From Symsagittifera roscoffensis (lineage: Eukaryota; Xenacoelomorpha; Acoela; Convolutidae): a stretch of 64,000 bases of DNA. Both the position numbers and the translations under genes were made by a program. Shown piece by piece: positions 21,318 to 31,963 of this stretch. Where the stretch lies: contig NC_087065.1 of NCBI RefSeq assembly GCF_963678635.1, forward strand, positions 53,945,858 to 54,009,857, written 5' to 3'. Positions within the stretch are counted from its first letter, which is position 1. Every line of letters begins with the position of its first letter. A model generated the notes under the pieces. That model was not told the origin of the DNA. It ran no database searches and saw only the letters and a program-made list of their open reading frames with translations.

Positions 21318-21359
21318 ACATTCAGCAATGCTATTTCGATATCTAGGGCAAAAGTTACA
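21318..21359 (-). pseudogene. gag: gag zinc knuckle (His to Asn)
   Basis: The minus strand reads CNFCPRYRNSIAECRQKQQ. The spacing C-x2-C-x4-N-x4-C matches a CCHC knuckle in which the histidine is replaced by asparagine. It lies at the end of gag, before protease, and is followed by a Gln/Asn/Lys-rich basic region that would bind RNA. Confidence 0.7.
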
Positions 21360-21441
21360 CCATTTTTTGAAAGATGGCTTGTCTGTAAAATTTTGATTTT
21401 TCTCGTAGATGTTTCATAATTGAGTGATTTTTTCAGCTAAT

Positions 21442-21880
21442 TCAGTGACAGAGTAATTGTGTTGTTAGAGTCATCATTAAAATTTCTGTCATTTTTGTGT
21501 TTTGATAGTCATGTGTATTAAGGGAATATGCATTTCTTACCAATGCTTCGATTCTTACTGCAAGTTGTTTGATCGTTTCATTGGGAAGTCTACGAATTTC
21601 GTTGCATAGAACTCTTTGATGTTGTTTGTTAGAGTCAAAATTTTGAAAATTCTTGTGTGAATCTTTTCCAATCTGATTTAAGATGTATAGGTAAAATTGA
21701 AAACCTTTTTTGGGCTGCGCCATCAAGTGTGGTTTGGATTAAAGCTGTTCGTCTATGTATCCAATTTTGATGAAGTGACGTATTTACTGGTTCAGGTCTT
21801 TTATTTAAAACTAAATTGGCTGAGACTGCGTTTAAATAATCTTCGTCTGAGTATTTAGGATCTCTTCCTGTTAATACCAT
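21442..21880 (-). pseudogene. gag: gag capsid region
   Basis: The minus-strand frame 21880-21635 begins at VLTGRDPKYSDEDYLNAV and includes FSILPIHLKSDWKRFTQEF. Frame 21726-21442 continues with QHQRVLCNEIRRLPNETIKQ and LAVRIEALVRNAYS. The W-x3-Q/K-F tract and the R-Q/R-x-P-x-E-x3-Q pattern are typical of Ty3/gypsy capsids. There is one frameshift between the two frames. Confidence 0.75.
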
Positions 21881-22066
21881 TAGTGGTTTATTAGAAGATG
21901 TAGAAGGTCTACCCTTAGGTATGGATCCGTAGTCATTTGTAGTGATTCTGGAGCATTTGGGAATTTAAGAAAAAACTTGTAAGAGGTTTTTGTTATTTCA
22001 TGCTGTTTCAAATATTATAGTATGGGGTTTCATTTTGCATTCGAGTTGGTTGATAACCTTGTGTTT

Positions 22067-24111
22067 TTATAGGATTCTGTGATTGAAAGTTATTATTATA
22101 TGAAATTGGGTTTTGTCTTGCTCATTCCGTGTATATGGTTCAAAAGAAGCTGGTTGATAAATAGGTTCTGGTTCATCAATATTCCGATTGTTGTTTTGTG
22201 GATTTGTACTGAACTGTTGTTGGTTTTGACTAAAGTAATCTTCACCTTCTAAAAATTGTGGTTGATTCCTAGTATGGTGTTTGTTAGTCATGTTTTTGTT
22301 TTGCTGGAAAAATGGATGATTTTCGCTACGATTCATTGTAGCTGGTGATTGATCGTTAAACATTACTGTGTGAGAGGCTTGTTGTGGTACATTTTGATTA
22401 TAGTTTTGTGCTTGTGATTGATTTTGACTGTTCGTATAGGGGGTTTTTTTTTGTTTTGGATTTTGCAAAAAAAGTTATAGTTACGGAAAAGTTGTTTTTA
22501 ATAAACGTTTTTTGTTCATTTGTTTGTCGTGATGTCGTTACCGGTTTAAACGTTTGATAATCCATTTGTGAGTATTTTGGAATAACAGAAGGTTTCACTG
22601 TGGATTGTATAGTTGTTTGCGGGAATGCTGTACTTTTTTTTGGAGTTGTAAGGGTAGGATGAATGGGGGAAATGCTTTGTTGCGTTGTTGTTGGCATTGT
22701 TTCGACTATTTCTTCATTAATGAAACGTGATGGAGTTTGAATATCTTGTTGTGTAAGATTTCTTGTTCCAGTTAAATTTTCTTTTGTATCAATGAAAAAG
22801 GAGTTTGAGCTATTAATTCCTGTTCTGTCAGTGAACATTGCTTTGTAATTTAAAAGCGTTGCATCAATAGTAAGTGGAGTTATTCTAAGGTAGTCTTCAT
22901 TGATAAAAATGGTGGTGGTTGCTTGACTTGACATATCAGTTGGTATATTAAAAAATAATGGATGAGACCAATCAGGGTCCCAAAAATATTCTGTTTCATC
23001 TGCTAATACAGTTCCATCGTCTGAGTTTTGTGGTCCGAAAACTTTTTCTTGATAGCGCTATGAGATCAAGGTTATGGACAAAATAATCAATTATGAACCA
23101 TGCTAGTGTCTTTTGTAGATCTTGCTTAACACTTCGTAAGATTTCGTTACTAATGAGATTTTCACGGATTGAATTCAAATTTTTTGGAGAAAATACAGAT
23201 TTTCTGTCTTAAAGCTGAATGTCGGGATGTTTGAGTTGGTGACTCATTTTGTGTTTCTTCCAATTCTAGTATAGATAGATAGCTATAGATAAGTGAAAAA
23301 ACATCGTTTGTGAATATGAAGTTTGCTCTTTTTGAATTTTGTTGTTGTATATTTTTATGTAGTCTGTGAAAACTCTCGAGAACTCTATATTTATATCATC
23401 GGTTTGTATTTGATGTGCAATGAGATTTGGTTTTGGTGATACAATTTCATTAGTAAATATACCGTTATATGATGTGATTCTACATATATCTTTAATATAG
23501 TGGTCAGGGATTTGTCGTTTTATTCTTACTTCAGGAAATTCATAATTACATGGGCTATTTCCTTTTTCATATAAATTTCCAGTTAAGTTGTAACAAAATT
23601 GTATAGTCCTCGGGCGGAATCATTTTGTGGTTTTATAAAAAATGGGAGTATGGAGTTATCATCAAAATTTTCGTTGTATTCGATCATGTTTCATATTGTA
23701 GAACTATTAGTGTCTCTTATTCCATATGTCTTATTGGTTGAATCCAATTATATAGAAGTTGATATATGACTTTTTTATGTTGCGTTTCCTTTTAATTGAT
23801 GATGGTGTTGAAGCTTCTGAGTCAGAAAAATATATTTGGTCTTCTATCGGGCTGTATATTTTTATTGAATCTTTTAGGTCTTGAAGTTCCTGTATTGTGT
23901 TGGTTTCTGATTCTGAGACTGCGTTTCGTCGTTTTGAAAATCGTTTTTTGATAATTGGTTTTTGTTTTGTTATGATTGTCTTTTTTCGTCTTTGTCATTT
24001 TGGCCTAATATAGCCTATTGTTTGTGTGATCACAAGATCGTATTTATCGTTTTTAATTAAACAATTATGTAATACGATTGTTTGTTTTCTGCCTAGATTA
24101 TCTCTTGACAT
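22067..24111 (-). pseudogene. gag: gag N-terminal and Gln/Asn/Thr-rich region
   Basis: This can be read from an ATG at about 24111 (MSRDNLGRKQTIVLHNCLIK). Open stretches continue at about 23980-23760 (Lys-rich, then acidic), 23690-23600, and about 23550-23260 (long and open, with EVRIKRQIPDHYIKDICRIT). Then 23200-22996, 22934-22398 (178 codons, Thr/Pro/Gln-rich) and 22468-22067 (Asn/Gln-rich) follow. Some of these pieces lack an ATG but are clearly coding in composition. Together they suggest a large gag precursor, longer than in typical gypsy elements, with a prion-like Gln/Asn-rich linker before the capsid. Confidence 0.55.
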
Positions 24112-25369
24112 AAGGTTTAGGATGAGGGATGCAATATTTGGGGGTTAGATCTTTTATTTTCCTAAACTGTTAGTTCTTACGGTTTTTGTGTGGTTATCTT
24201 AACTTGGGGCATAGATTGTCGTGGTTGACGGGTTGGAGAGAGAGTATATCAATTCGCGAGAATGATTTTTTACTTTCTCGGGACTATGTTTCAAGCTATG
24301 AGTTAATTACTTAATCTTACCTAGGGGTTGTGATTGGGATTAAGAGTTGGAGATTAATAAATCAATCAACAAGGTTTAGAAATAATTAGAACACAGGTAG
24401 ACCGTTAGATACTGTTTTATGACTTATTAATTATTTGAGGGTTTTAGCTTGGGTCATCTAAGAGGAAAGGCGCAATTGAAAGATGAGTAACCAAAGTTCT
24501 TCCTTGTCTAACGTAATTAAAATGATTAGTCCTGGGTCGTTTATAAGGGTTGGGAAGTGAATTGATGTTTGAGGTCGTTAGACACTTTTAAAGTTATGGG
24601 AAGGGGAGAACAAAATTGTTCTGATTTGATCCAAGGAAAGCCTTGATGATGAGTATTAAAATAAATTAGGTTGAGGTTTAATTGAAATTAAAGAACCAAG
24701 GGAAGATTTGATGATCTGTTTTTGAAAAGCAAGGATAAGCCTTGATAAGTTTTTTAAAGAAAATCTTGATAAGAAAATTTGAAAGTTAGAGTTTGGATGA
24801 TAATAGTTTTTTGAAATTTAGCTGTTATTTTTTAGATGATGAAGCTGAGATGAGGAAAATTATATGTACCAATTCATAGAACTAACAATGATTTTGATAC
24901 AATCTAATTTTTCTTTATTGTATTCAATAATTATTAATTCAAAAGTTTTGATTTACTGCAGATTTTAGAGGAAACGACTAGTGCTCTTTTTATCCGTCGT
25001 TATAAATAGTAGGTTTAGTACCGATTAGTTATTGAAGAATTTTTCTCCGAATTATTTTCATGTCAATAAACGAAAACTTAAATTTGCTGCATAAAGTACT
25101 CTAAATACGAAAACTTGTTCCGGTTTCCGTCGCACTATCATGTAGTAGAGTGGTCCGTTTCTTGATCGTTGTTCACGCCTTGATATTGGTCTTCTTGCAA
25201 TGCCTGGTATTTCTTGTTTTGTTTGGAAAATTGCGTAAATTTTTTGAGACGTAGAGGCATTTCTAGTAAATTATCTATTGTGTCTAACATTTTTGCAATT
25301 TTGCAATTGTCTAATTCTAAATTCTATTGTCTAATTCTAAGTTAGTTAAGGTCTTGTTCGAGACTTTTG
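24112..25369 (-). other. leader of the gypsy element, no gene seen
   Basis: About 1.25 kb lies between the LTR-like repeat C and the first gag ATG. It keeps the T/G-rich plus-strand bias. No ORF is seen. A primer-binding site should lie just left of 25370 on the minus strand. The sequence there (caaaagtctcgaacaagacc) contains no TGG and I cannot match it to a tRNA. Confidence 0.5.
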
Positions 25370-25756
25370 GTTATGACCTATTGGTTATAGTCATAGAGTA
25401 TTCTCAGATAAAATACACCGTCTGCTCGTCACGCTATTTTATTTTCGGCCGGATAGATTCGTGCAACTTCTTAGTCTAATACTGATCTTAATCTTACTCT
25501 TATATCTCCTAGTCTCAATAGATCTAGTATATACTGGTTTATGCGAGTTAGTTCTTGGAGTTTATCCAGAAGGAGAAAAACTGTATTCAAATTTTTATTC
25601 AAATTGTTCTGCTGCTGAAACTACAAGTAGTTTCGGCACTTCCATATAAGTGTCAATGTTAGAGATGTAATATGATTGGTTAGTTAGTAAAATTTTATAG
25701 TGATAATTTATCAATAATATTATTGGTTTATAAATACTAGTTCAGAACTGGCTCCA
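25370..25756 (-). repeat. LTR-like 0.37 kb repeat, copy C
   Basis: Third copy of the repeat found at 1142 and 2740, in the same orientation. Its left edge (gttatgacctattgg) and right edge (gaactggctcca) match the edges of copies A and B, and flanks differ. It lies immediately upstream of the gag leader on the minus strand and thus fits a 5' LTR. The T/G strand bias stops at its right edge. Confidence 0.65.
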
Positions 25757-25950
25757 GTAATGACAACTCAAAGCACAAAAAATTTTGAGCGCGAACAAAC
25801 TTCGAGACTTTTTCCTGAAAAAAAATCAGCAAGACCTATTTAAGAGTACTCACTACCTTCATTGCTCTTAATCACAAATAAAAATACAATTGTCGTTGAG
25901 ATAACAAAAAGTTTTGATTTTTTATAATCAAAGGGTAACAAAACAAAAAA

Positions 25951-26360
25951 GTGAACCAAAGCATTGATGAAACAGTTGACCGTGGCGTGAACATCAAGTA
26001 TTTGGTTGTTCACCTTGACAGTAGACTCATTTTTGACACTAGACTAAATTTTCTTGGTTATCCGCAACTTTCTATCAGTTGCATGAAATTGCAGCGCAAA
26101 TACTCCTTACATAAAAAGATATATGCAACCAATAATTCGAAAGGCAGTTTTGGCTTACGGAAAAACTGAGAAATGTATTTTCATGATAGCCGAAAAAAAT
26201 GCAATCCAGGCTCTTGAGAGTGATTTTTTGTCACTGAAAATGCAATTATTTGAGCGATCATAAGATTTATTTTATTCGAAATTTGCATTTGAAATCTTGA
26301 TTTTCATAAAAAAAACTTTCGAACAACGACTTTCACATACTGAAAAATTTAAAAAAAAAC
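25951..26360 (+). mobile_element. LINE reverse transcriptase tail (fragment)
   Basis: Frame 25951-26169 contains VNIKYLVVHLDSRLIFDTRL, matching the KYLGVxLDSxLxF motif near the C-terminal end of Jockey/CR1-type RTs. In the next frame, IIRKAVLAYGKTEKCIFMIA resembles the downstream VLxYGxxxW region. It is frameshifted and 5'-truncated. Confidence 0.5.
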
Positions 26361-26487
26361 TTGCAATCATGATATAAACAATAGGGACACGGTAAACAAC
26401 AAATCACTTCGTTTTCGTATTTGATTTGTGTTATATATAGTTTTTTATCAGTTTTGGCTAGTATCAAAAAATGTTGAATGTCTGTCA

Positions 26488-26755
26488 CTATATCAACCCA
26501 ACATTTTTCATCACATGATTTTTATATTCTTGCAATCGAGTTTTGGAAGGGTGGAGTAGTGAAAGCAAATAGGCTAAGTCGAAAACATTTTGGGAAGCAT
26601 AATTATATTTTGGGCTGCCTGCCATTTGTATGTTTACTAACATTATGTAGGTGTTAACCGGTAAGTAGAAGAGTGGAAAAGCAGCCACTACAATGTAACT
26701 GGTAAATCTCCAACCCACAAATTTGCTCCACAATTTCCACTTCATCAATTGCAGC
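26488..26755 (-). CDS. possible last exon of a membrane-protein gene
   Basis: On the minus strand a pyrimidine-rich acceptor (gtgtttcag) at about 26756 is followed by an open frame to a stop at 26488. It includes a hydrophobic segment (FTSYIVVAAFPLFYLPVNTY) and a polar tail with HPSKTRLQEYKNHVMKN. The phase-0 frame matches the phase-0 donor of the candidate exon at 33289-33443. It could therefore be the final exon of the same gene, giving a fourth membrane segment. A donor-like gtaaac inside and the lack of homology make this uncertain. Confidence 0.3.
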
Positions 26756-26882
26756 TGAAACACACCTATAGACATACTCACGGGGTGCACGCACTGCCAA
26801 CCTCTAATGACCACCCAAAAGAGCCGCCCCTTTGGTTTTTTTGACATTCTCTTTTCGGCTGACCCAATTGGCGCCATAATAT

Positions 26883-26950
26883 ACTAATTGGAGGGGTTGC
26901 GAAAATTAATTGAAGGGGGTAGCGAAAACTAATTTAAGGGGGTAGCGGTT
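26883..26950. repeat. three-copy 23-bp minisatellite
   Basis: Three successive units follow the pattern ACTAATT-RAGGGGGTAGCGAAA (22, 23 and 23 bp; 26883-26904, 26905-26927, 26928-26950). The last two are closest. It lies just upstream of the minus-strand exon candidate. Confidence 0.8.
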
Positions 26951-27159
26951 AGAAGGCGAAAAAAAAACATTTCAAAGAAAGCCCAAAATGAGTATTTTTA
27001 ATCTATTCTGTTCTTAGAAAATTCACCGCTGCAGTAATCTTAAAAAACCATTATAGTTGAATCAGTTATAACCAATTTTTTGAGTTTAATTAGCAATAAT
27101 TCAGGGTTGTCTCTTGTATAATTTTTTCGATAAATCAGCGATTTTTCAGCAAGGAATAG

Positions 27160-27477
27160 GCTCTGGAAACAACTATTAATGCAAGCGTTGAGTCAGCTAT
27201 CAAACGTCGTGAATTGTTTGCTGAACATTCAGATTTTAACAACTTGAAGAGTAAAGACTTTAACGAACTAACCACGACTGTAAAGAGAGTGCCGAGCAGG
27301 CGACCAGATAAGGATGCGAATATGGACATCCAGAACAGGAAACCCAGCAGTCGGGAAAACTCCGGCTTCAGAGCACGCGTAACTTCCATAGAAATAGACA
27401 ACAGAAACCTGTCAGCTTTTTTGATTTCGAAAAACTCATCCGCTAACTCTTTTTTCTCTGTATTTGAGCAGTACTAA
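27160..27477 (+). CDS. exon-like ORF, unknown product
   Basis: The plus strand is open for about 105 codons after an in-frame TAG at 27157-27159, which would itself be a possible acceptor AG. No ATG opens it. The translation has ordinary protein composition: ESAIKRRELFAEHSDFNNLK, then a Lys/Arg/Asp-rich stretch with VPSRRPDKDANMDIQ, and it ends SFFSVFEQY before the stop. This could be a cytoplasmic C-terminal exon. I do not recognise a family, and no upstream exon is seen. Confidence 0.3.
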   Translation, partial: ALETTINASVESAIKRRELFAEHSDFNNLKSKDFNELTTTVKRVPSRRPDKDANMDIQNRKPSSRENSGFRARVTSIEIDNRNLSAFLISKNSSANSFFSVFEQY

Positions 27478-28277
27478 AACGTGCAGGGTAGTCATAGAAC
27501 CTATCAACTGATTTCTACTTTAATTAAGAAAACTCCTTTATAACATTTGCCAGATGATTGGCCAACGCCGGAAACTAAATTGTAAAAAGGGAGAGGTTGG
27601 CTAAGTTAAATATGTAAACCAGCCAGATTTTGTTTTAAGGGGCACAAATTTACAGACCAGCCAATACACCAATTTTTTCCTCTTCTAGAGACTAAATCAA
27701 AACAGGACTTCTGTCATAATTTATTCCATTCAACTACAAAAAATACTGTCAAATTGCTGTCAACAAAAAAAATCACCACCACCTATAAATGCGTTTTGAC
27801 TAAGCTCATTAAAATTTAATCAGAACCTTTTATTTTGGTACAATTATTAGCAATTCTAATTTTTTTTTGATTTTGTGATGTGCATGGTTTCCACTGCGTG
27901 AACCAAGGTGTCCGGGAAATAAGACGACAGCTGTAAAAGCGAAAATCGCTTTTGCCGGGACTTAAAGACGACGTTACATAAAAATCTCCAATTGTATTTC
28001 TAAGAAAAATATTTAGCTCAATTTCAAACAGTCTTAAGGTTGCTGGGAAGTCATCTGCGCACATGGTTCATTGTGGTGGTGAACATAGAACTGAAAGCTA
28101 AGAAAACCAAGCAGCTAAGGATTCTTGGTTGCAGCGATATGCAATTGCTCGATTTTTATCCTTTTGACCCTTGTTTAAAATAGATAGAAAATCTTATCAA
28201 ACTTGTAGTAGAAATCGGTTTGATTATATCATTGAAAATGAGAAACAATTAATACCAATTCGAGTAATGATAATCAG
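27478..28277. other. no supported gene
   Basis: AT-rich sequence lies between the exon-like ORF and the BEL LTR. A minus-strand ORF of 82 codons (28064-27816), with an ATG in fair context and a mixed composition, is noted but has no donor site or recognisable motif. Confidence 0.4.
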
Positions 28278-28463
28278 TGTACCCAACTACTATTGAAAAA
28301 CTGTACGCAAACTATTTTGGAATAGCAAGTGAATAGCTGGATATCATAGGAGACTGAGAGGTCGTCAGTTACGCCTGCACTAAGGGTGATTACTTTTAGC
28401 GGAGTCGAGTCTTTTTTAGTAAAACTGAACGTAGAGGTCAGCTCTCTTCCACCCATACACACA
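28278..28463 (+). repeat. putative BEL/Pao 5' LTR
   Basis: The sequence runs from TGTACCCAACTACT to CCATACACACA, so it has TG...CA ends. It lies one base before a strong primer-site-like sequence. The short length (186 bp) fits a small or truncated BEL LTR. No second copy was found in the window, so the 5' edge is provisional. Confidence 0.4.
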
Positions 28464-28464
28464 G

Positions 28465-28480
28465 TGGTGACCCGACGAGG
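28465..28480 (+). other. BEL/Pao-type primer-binding site
   Basis: The sequence TGGTGACCCGACGAGG immediately follows the ACACA end of the putative LTR. From memory, TGGTGACCC(C)GACG is characteristic of the start of the internal region in many BEL/Pao elements. The gag-like region follows. Confidence 0.6.
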
Positions 28481-30005
28481 ACAAATTCGATGCGAGCGAA
28501 TCCGCACGAACTTAAAACGAACAACCGCCTCATCTCGAAGATTTCAAACCCTCCGGGAACACTGCGGAAAACACCAGAAAAATTAAAGGACTTTGAGCAG
28601 AGATAGTTTTACAAAAAAAAGCTAAAACTTAGCACCACATCATAAATACAACTGAGGTCCACACAAAACAACAATTTGAACAGAAAAGGGACGTAAGCCG
28701 TTAAAAAATTACACGTTTGAGCGCTCATATACTGTCATCTGGAGCAGTTCAGGAAGCATTCTTGCATGAAAAAAACAATAACAATGATAACCTGCAGAAA
28801 AAAAAACAAATGATAAGCAGCGGAAAAAGAACAAAACAAACTTGTGACAAAGAGTAATCAACTAAACGAACTAATCCAACCCAGCTTTGCAGGCAGCAGA
28901 AAACACATTGCAACACGCAGCAGACGATTGTAATAAGATTGTAGATTCATTTAAAAAAGTCTCAGCTACCGGACTCCAGAGAAGACCTGATCGAAGACTT
29001 AAAGCAAATGGGATTGCGGTCAACATTATTTCAACTAATTGTGCAAAAATCTGATAAAAAAAGTGTCTAATGCGATCCCTATTATTTTTGAACGTTTTTT
29101 GTACTACGATTTTCTACCAACAGTTTGGATAAATTCCTTGTAGACCTAACATATTCATTGCAGTAACACAAATCCGCAACGCTCGAAAAATCGATCGCCT
29201 GCTAGTATTTTTTTTACTAGAAAAGCTATAAATAAAATTGAAGGTGTTTCCTGCAGCCACAATTGTTTTGAGAATGCAGTTAGAGAGTTAGGATGACGTT
29301 TTGAACAACCTACAGCAATTTTTAACAGTTTCATCAGCAGACTCATCCGGTATCCGCGACGTCTCATAGGCAAATCAAAAACACAGCAAGAGCTTGCCTA
29401 GTTCATTACAGCTATGAATCGCACATTCGAAGAACTGGCATATTCTTCCGATCTACAATCCATGATTACTGAAACATGTTACTGAAAAGTGGTCGTACAA
29501 CTAACACGTAAAATGGAACCAATCGTTCGTTCAATAGTTCAACATTCATCTCCGAAAAGCCTGATAATTAATGGGCGGCAGTCAAACAAATAAATCTCTG
29601 CGTCAAAGATTCGAGTTTGGGGCACTATCAAAACTTAACTGCCGTTCTCCGGGATGTCAAAACTTAACTGCCGTTTTCGCGGTTGTAACATGCCGTTCAA
29701 AACACAACGGAAAACAGCAATTCTTAGCAACAACCATCTACACAACCTAAAGATGCTCTCCATAAGCACTGAGGCTCAATACAGAGTTCTTGAAAACAGA
29801 GATGAAAACGGCGGCCATGGGGTAACTACTATTCATTTTAACGGTTTTTTTTCATCAAGATGTTTCAGATTCTAGAAATGCGCTGATTATGATTTTGAGC
29901 GTAACAGCAAACGAACCAAAATTTAAAAAAAGTGAGCTAAAAAAGTTTGTCTTCGGACAACCAATAGCTCAGATGTCAAATTTTTTTAAACAAGAGCAAG
30001 GCATA
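28481..30005 (+). pseudogene. gag: BEL/Pao gag, decayed (first tandem unit)
   Basis: The plus strand begins with a basic stretch (RGQIRCERIRTNLKRTTASS) that ends at a stop near 28586. Later pieces are readable in changing frames: REDLIEDLKQMGLRSTLFQL near 28985, and around 29410 a stretch with FITAMNRTFEELAYSSDLQS and VVVQLTRKMEPIVRSI. That resembles the BEL gag helix preceding the lowest-energy 'LxxLxxKLP' region. Many stops are present. No pol follows before the mariner-like insertion at 30006. Confidence 0.45.
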
Positions 30006-30255
30006 CAGTGCTGATTTAAATTATCCGGACAAAACGAACAAAACTTGAATTTTCAAACGCGTTTTTCTTAAATTGGGTTAAGATTAGACAAAAAAAGAAG
30101 AGGACAAAAGTTGCTTAGAATTTCACCAGAATTAATATGGTGCCATTTTTTCTCCGAAATTCTCAACAAAAATTTTGCCCCAAAAGTGGGTCATTTTGGC
30201 TTTTTTCAATTAATCAAGAATTACGCTGAAACTACTATGTTAATTGATGAGAATA
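28548..30255. repeat. 1708-bp tandem unit, first copy
   Basis: The sequence accctccgggaacactgcgg at 28548 recurs at 30256, and the two units are almost identical throughout (a visible difference is caatagttcaac versus caatatttcaac). The unit includes the decayed BEL gag and the left part of a foldback mariner-like element, cut at 30255. No microhomology is evident at the junction beyond one base. Confidence 0.93.
30006..30255. mobile_element. truncated mariner-type foldback element
   Basis: This is the left 250 bp of the element at 31714-32445, beginning CAGTGCTGATTTAAATTATC after a TA dinucleotide. It is cut by the tandem-duplication junction. Confidence 0.8.
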
Positions 30256-31711
30256 CCCTCCGGGAACACTGCGGAAAACACCAGAAAAATTAAAGGACTT
30301 TGAGCAGAGATAGTTTTACAAAAAAAAAGCTAAAACTTAGCACCACATCATAAATACAACTGAGGTCCACACAAAACAACAATTTGAACAGAAAAGGGAC
30401 GTAAGCCGTTAAAAAATTACACGTTTGAGCGCTCATATACTGTCATCTGGAGCAGTTCAGGAAGCATTCTTGCATGAAAAAAACAATAACAATGATAACC
30501 TGCAGAAAAAAAAACAAATGATAAGCAGCGGAAAAAGAACAAAACAAACTTGTGACAAAGAGTAATCAACTAAACGAACTAATCCAACCCAGCTTTGCAG
30601 GCAGCAGAAAACACATTGCAACACGCAGCAGACGATTGTAATAAGATTGTAGATTCATTTAAAAAAGTCTCAGCTACCGGACTCCAGAGAAGACCTGATC
30701 GAAGACTTAAAGCAAATGGGATTGCGGTCAACATTATTTCAACTAATTGTGCAAAAATCTGATAAAAAAAGTGTCTAATGCGATCCCTATTATTTTTGAA
30801 CGTTTTTTGTACTACGATTTTCTACCAACAGTTTGGATAAATTCCTTGTAGACCTAACATATTCATTGCAGTAACACAAATCCGCAACGCTCGAAAAATC
30901 GATCGCCTGCTAGTATTTTTTTTACTAGAAAAGCTATAAATAAAATTGAAGGTGTTTCCTGCAGCCACAATTGTTTTGAGAATGCAGTTAGAGAGTTAGG
31001 ATGACGTTTTGAACAACCTACAGCAATTTTTAACAGTTTCATCAGCAGACTCATCCGGTATCCGCGACGTCTCATAGGCAAATCAAAAACACAGCAAGAG
31101 CTTGCCTAGTTCATTACAGCTATGAATCGCACATTCGAAGAACTGGCATATTCTTCCGATCTACAATCCATGATTACTGAAACATGTTACTGAAAAGTGG
31201 TCGTACAACTAACACGTAAAATGGAACCAATCGTTCGTTCAATATTTCAACATTCATCTCCGAAAAGCCTGATAATTAATGGGCGGCAGTCAAACAAATA
31301 AATCTCTGCGTCAAAGATTCGAGTTTGGGGCACTATCAAAACTTAACTGCCGTTCTCCGGGATGTCAAAACTTAACTGCCGTTTTCGCGGTTGTAACATG
31401 CCGTTCAAAACACAACGGAAAACAGCAATTCTTAGCAACAACCATCTACACAACCTAAAGATGCTCTCCATAAGCACTGAGGCTCAATACAGAGTTCTTG
31501 AAAACAGAGATGAAAACGGCGGCCATGGGGTAACTACTATTCATTTTAACGGTTTTTTTTCATCAAGATGTTTCAGATTCTAGAAATGCGCTGATTATGA
31601 TTTTGAGCGTAACAGCAAACGAACCAAAATTTAAAAAAAGTGAGCTAAAAAAGTTTGTCTTCGGACAACCAATAGCTCAGATGTCAAATTTTTTTAAACA
31701 AGAGCAAGGCA
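30256..31711 (+). pseudogene. gag: BEL/Pao gag, decayed (second tandem unit)
   Basis: Near-identical repeat of the gag remnant in the first unit, with the same stops and frameshifts. It lacks the LTR, the primer site and the first basic segment because the duplication starts downstream of them. Confidence 0.45.
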
Positions 31712-31963
31712 TACAGTGCTGATTTAAATTATCCGGACAAAACGAACAAAACTTGAATTTTCAAACGCGTTTTTCTTAAATTGGGTTAAGATTAGACAAA
31801 AAAAGAAGAGGACAAAAGTTGCTTAGAATTTCACCAGAATTAATATGGTGCCATTTTTTCTCCGAAATTCTCAACAAAAATTTTGCCCCAAAAGTGGGTC
31901 ATTTTGGCTTTTTTCAATTAATCAAGAATTACGCTGAAACTACTATGTTAATTGATGAGAAAA
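30256..31963. repeat. 1708-bp tandem unit, second copy
   Basis: Second copy of the unit beginning at 28548. At its right end the sequence runs uninterrupted into the rest of the mariner-like foldback, showing that this right boundary is the original arrangement and that the copy arose after the foldback inserted. Confidence 0.93.

Larger units (their letters stand above)
2740..25756 (-). mobile_element. giant env-bearing Ty3/gypsy element (degenerate)
   Basis: Read on the minus strand, the order is LTR-like repeat, 1.25 kb leader, gag with capsid and zinc knuckle, aspartic protease, reverse transcriptase with YLDD, integrase with a GPF-type C-terminal domain and basic tail, then an accessory module with an env-like ORF. 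The module is present in three tandem copies. This order matches errantivirus-like Ty3/gypsy elements. The whole block has strong strand asymmetry, with T and G dominating the plus strand, meaning the coding strand is rich in A and C. Every ORF carries stops or frameshifts, so the copy is dead. At about 23 kb it is far longer than a usual errantivirus (roughly 7-9 kb). The tandem modules explain about half of the excess. Confidence 0.7.

Noticed and set aside
27816-28064. Minus-strand 82-codon ORF with ATG
   Set aside because: No splice donor, no upstream frame, no recognisable motif; may be chance.
29155-29373. Minus-strand 72-codon ORF, repeated at 30863-31081
   Set aside because: It lies antisense to the decayed BEL gag. 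The repeat is only the tandem duplication.
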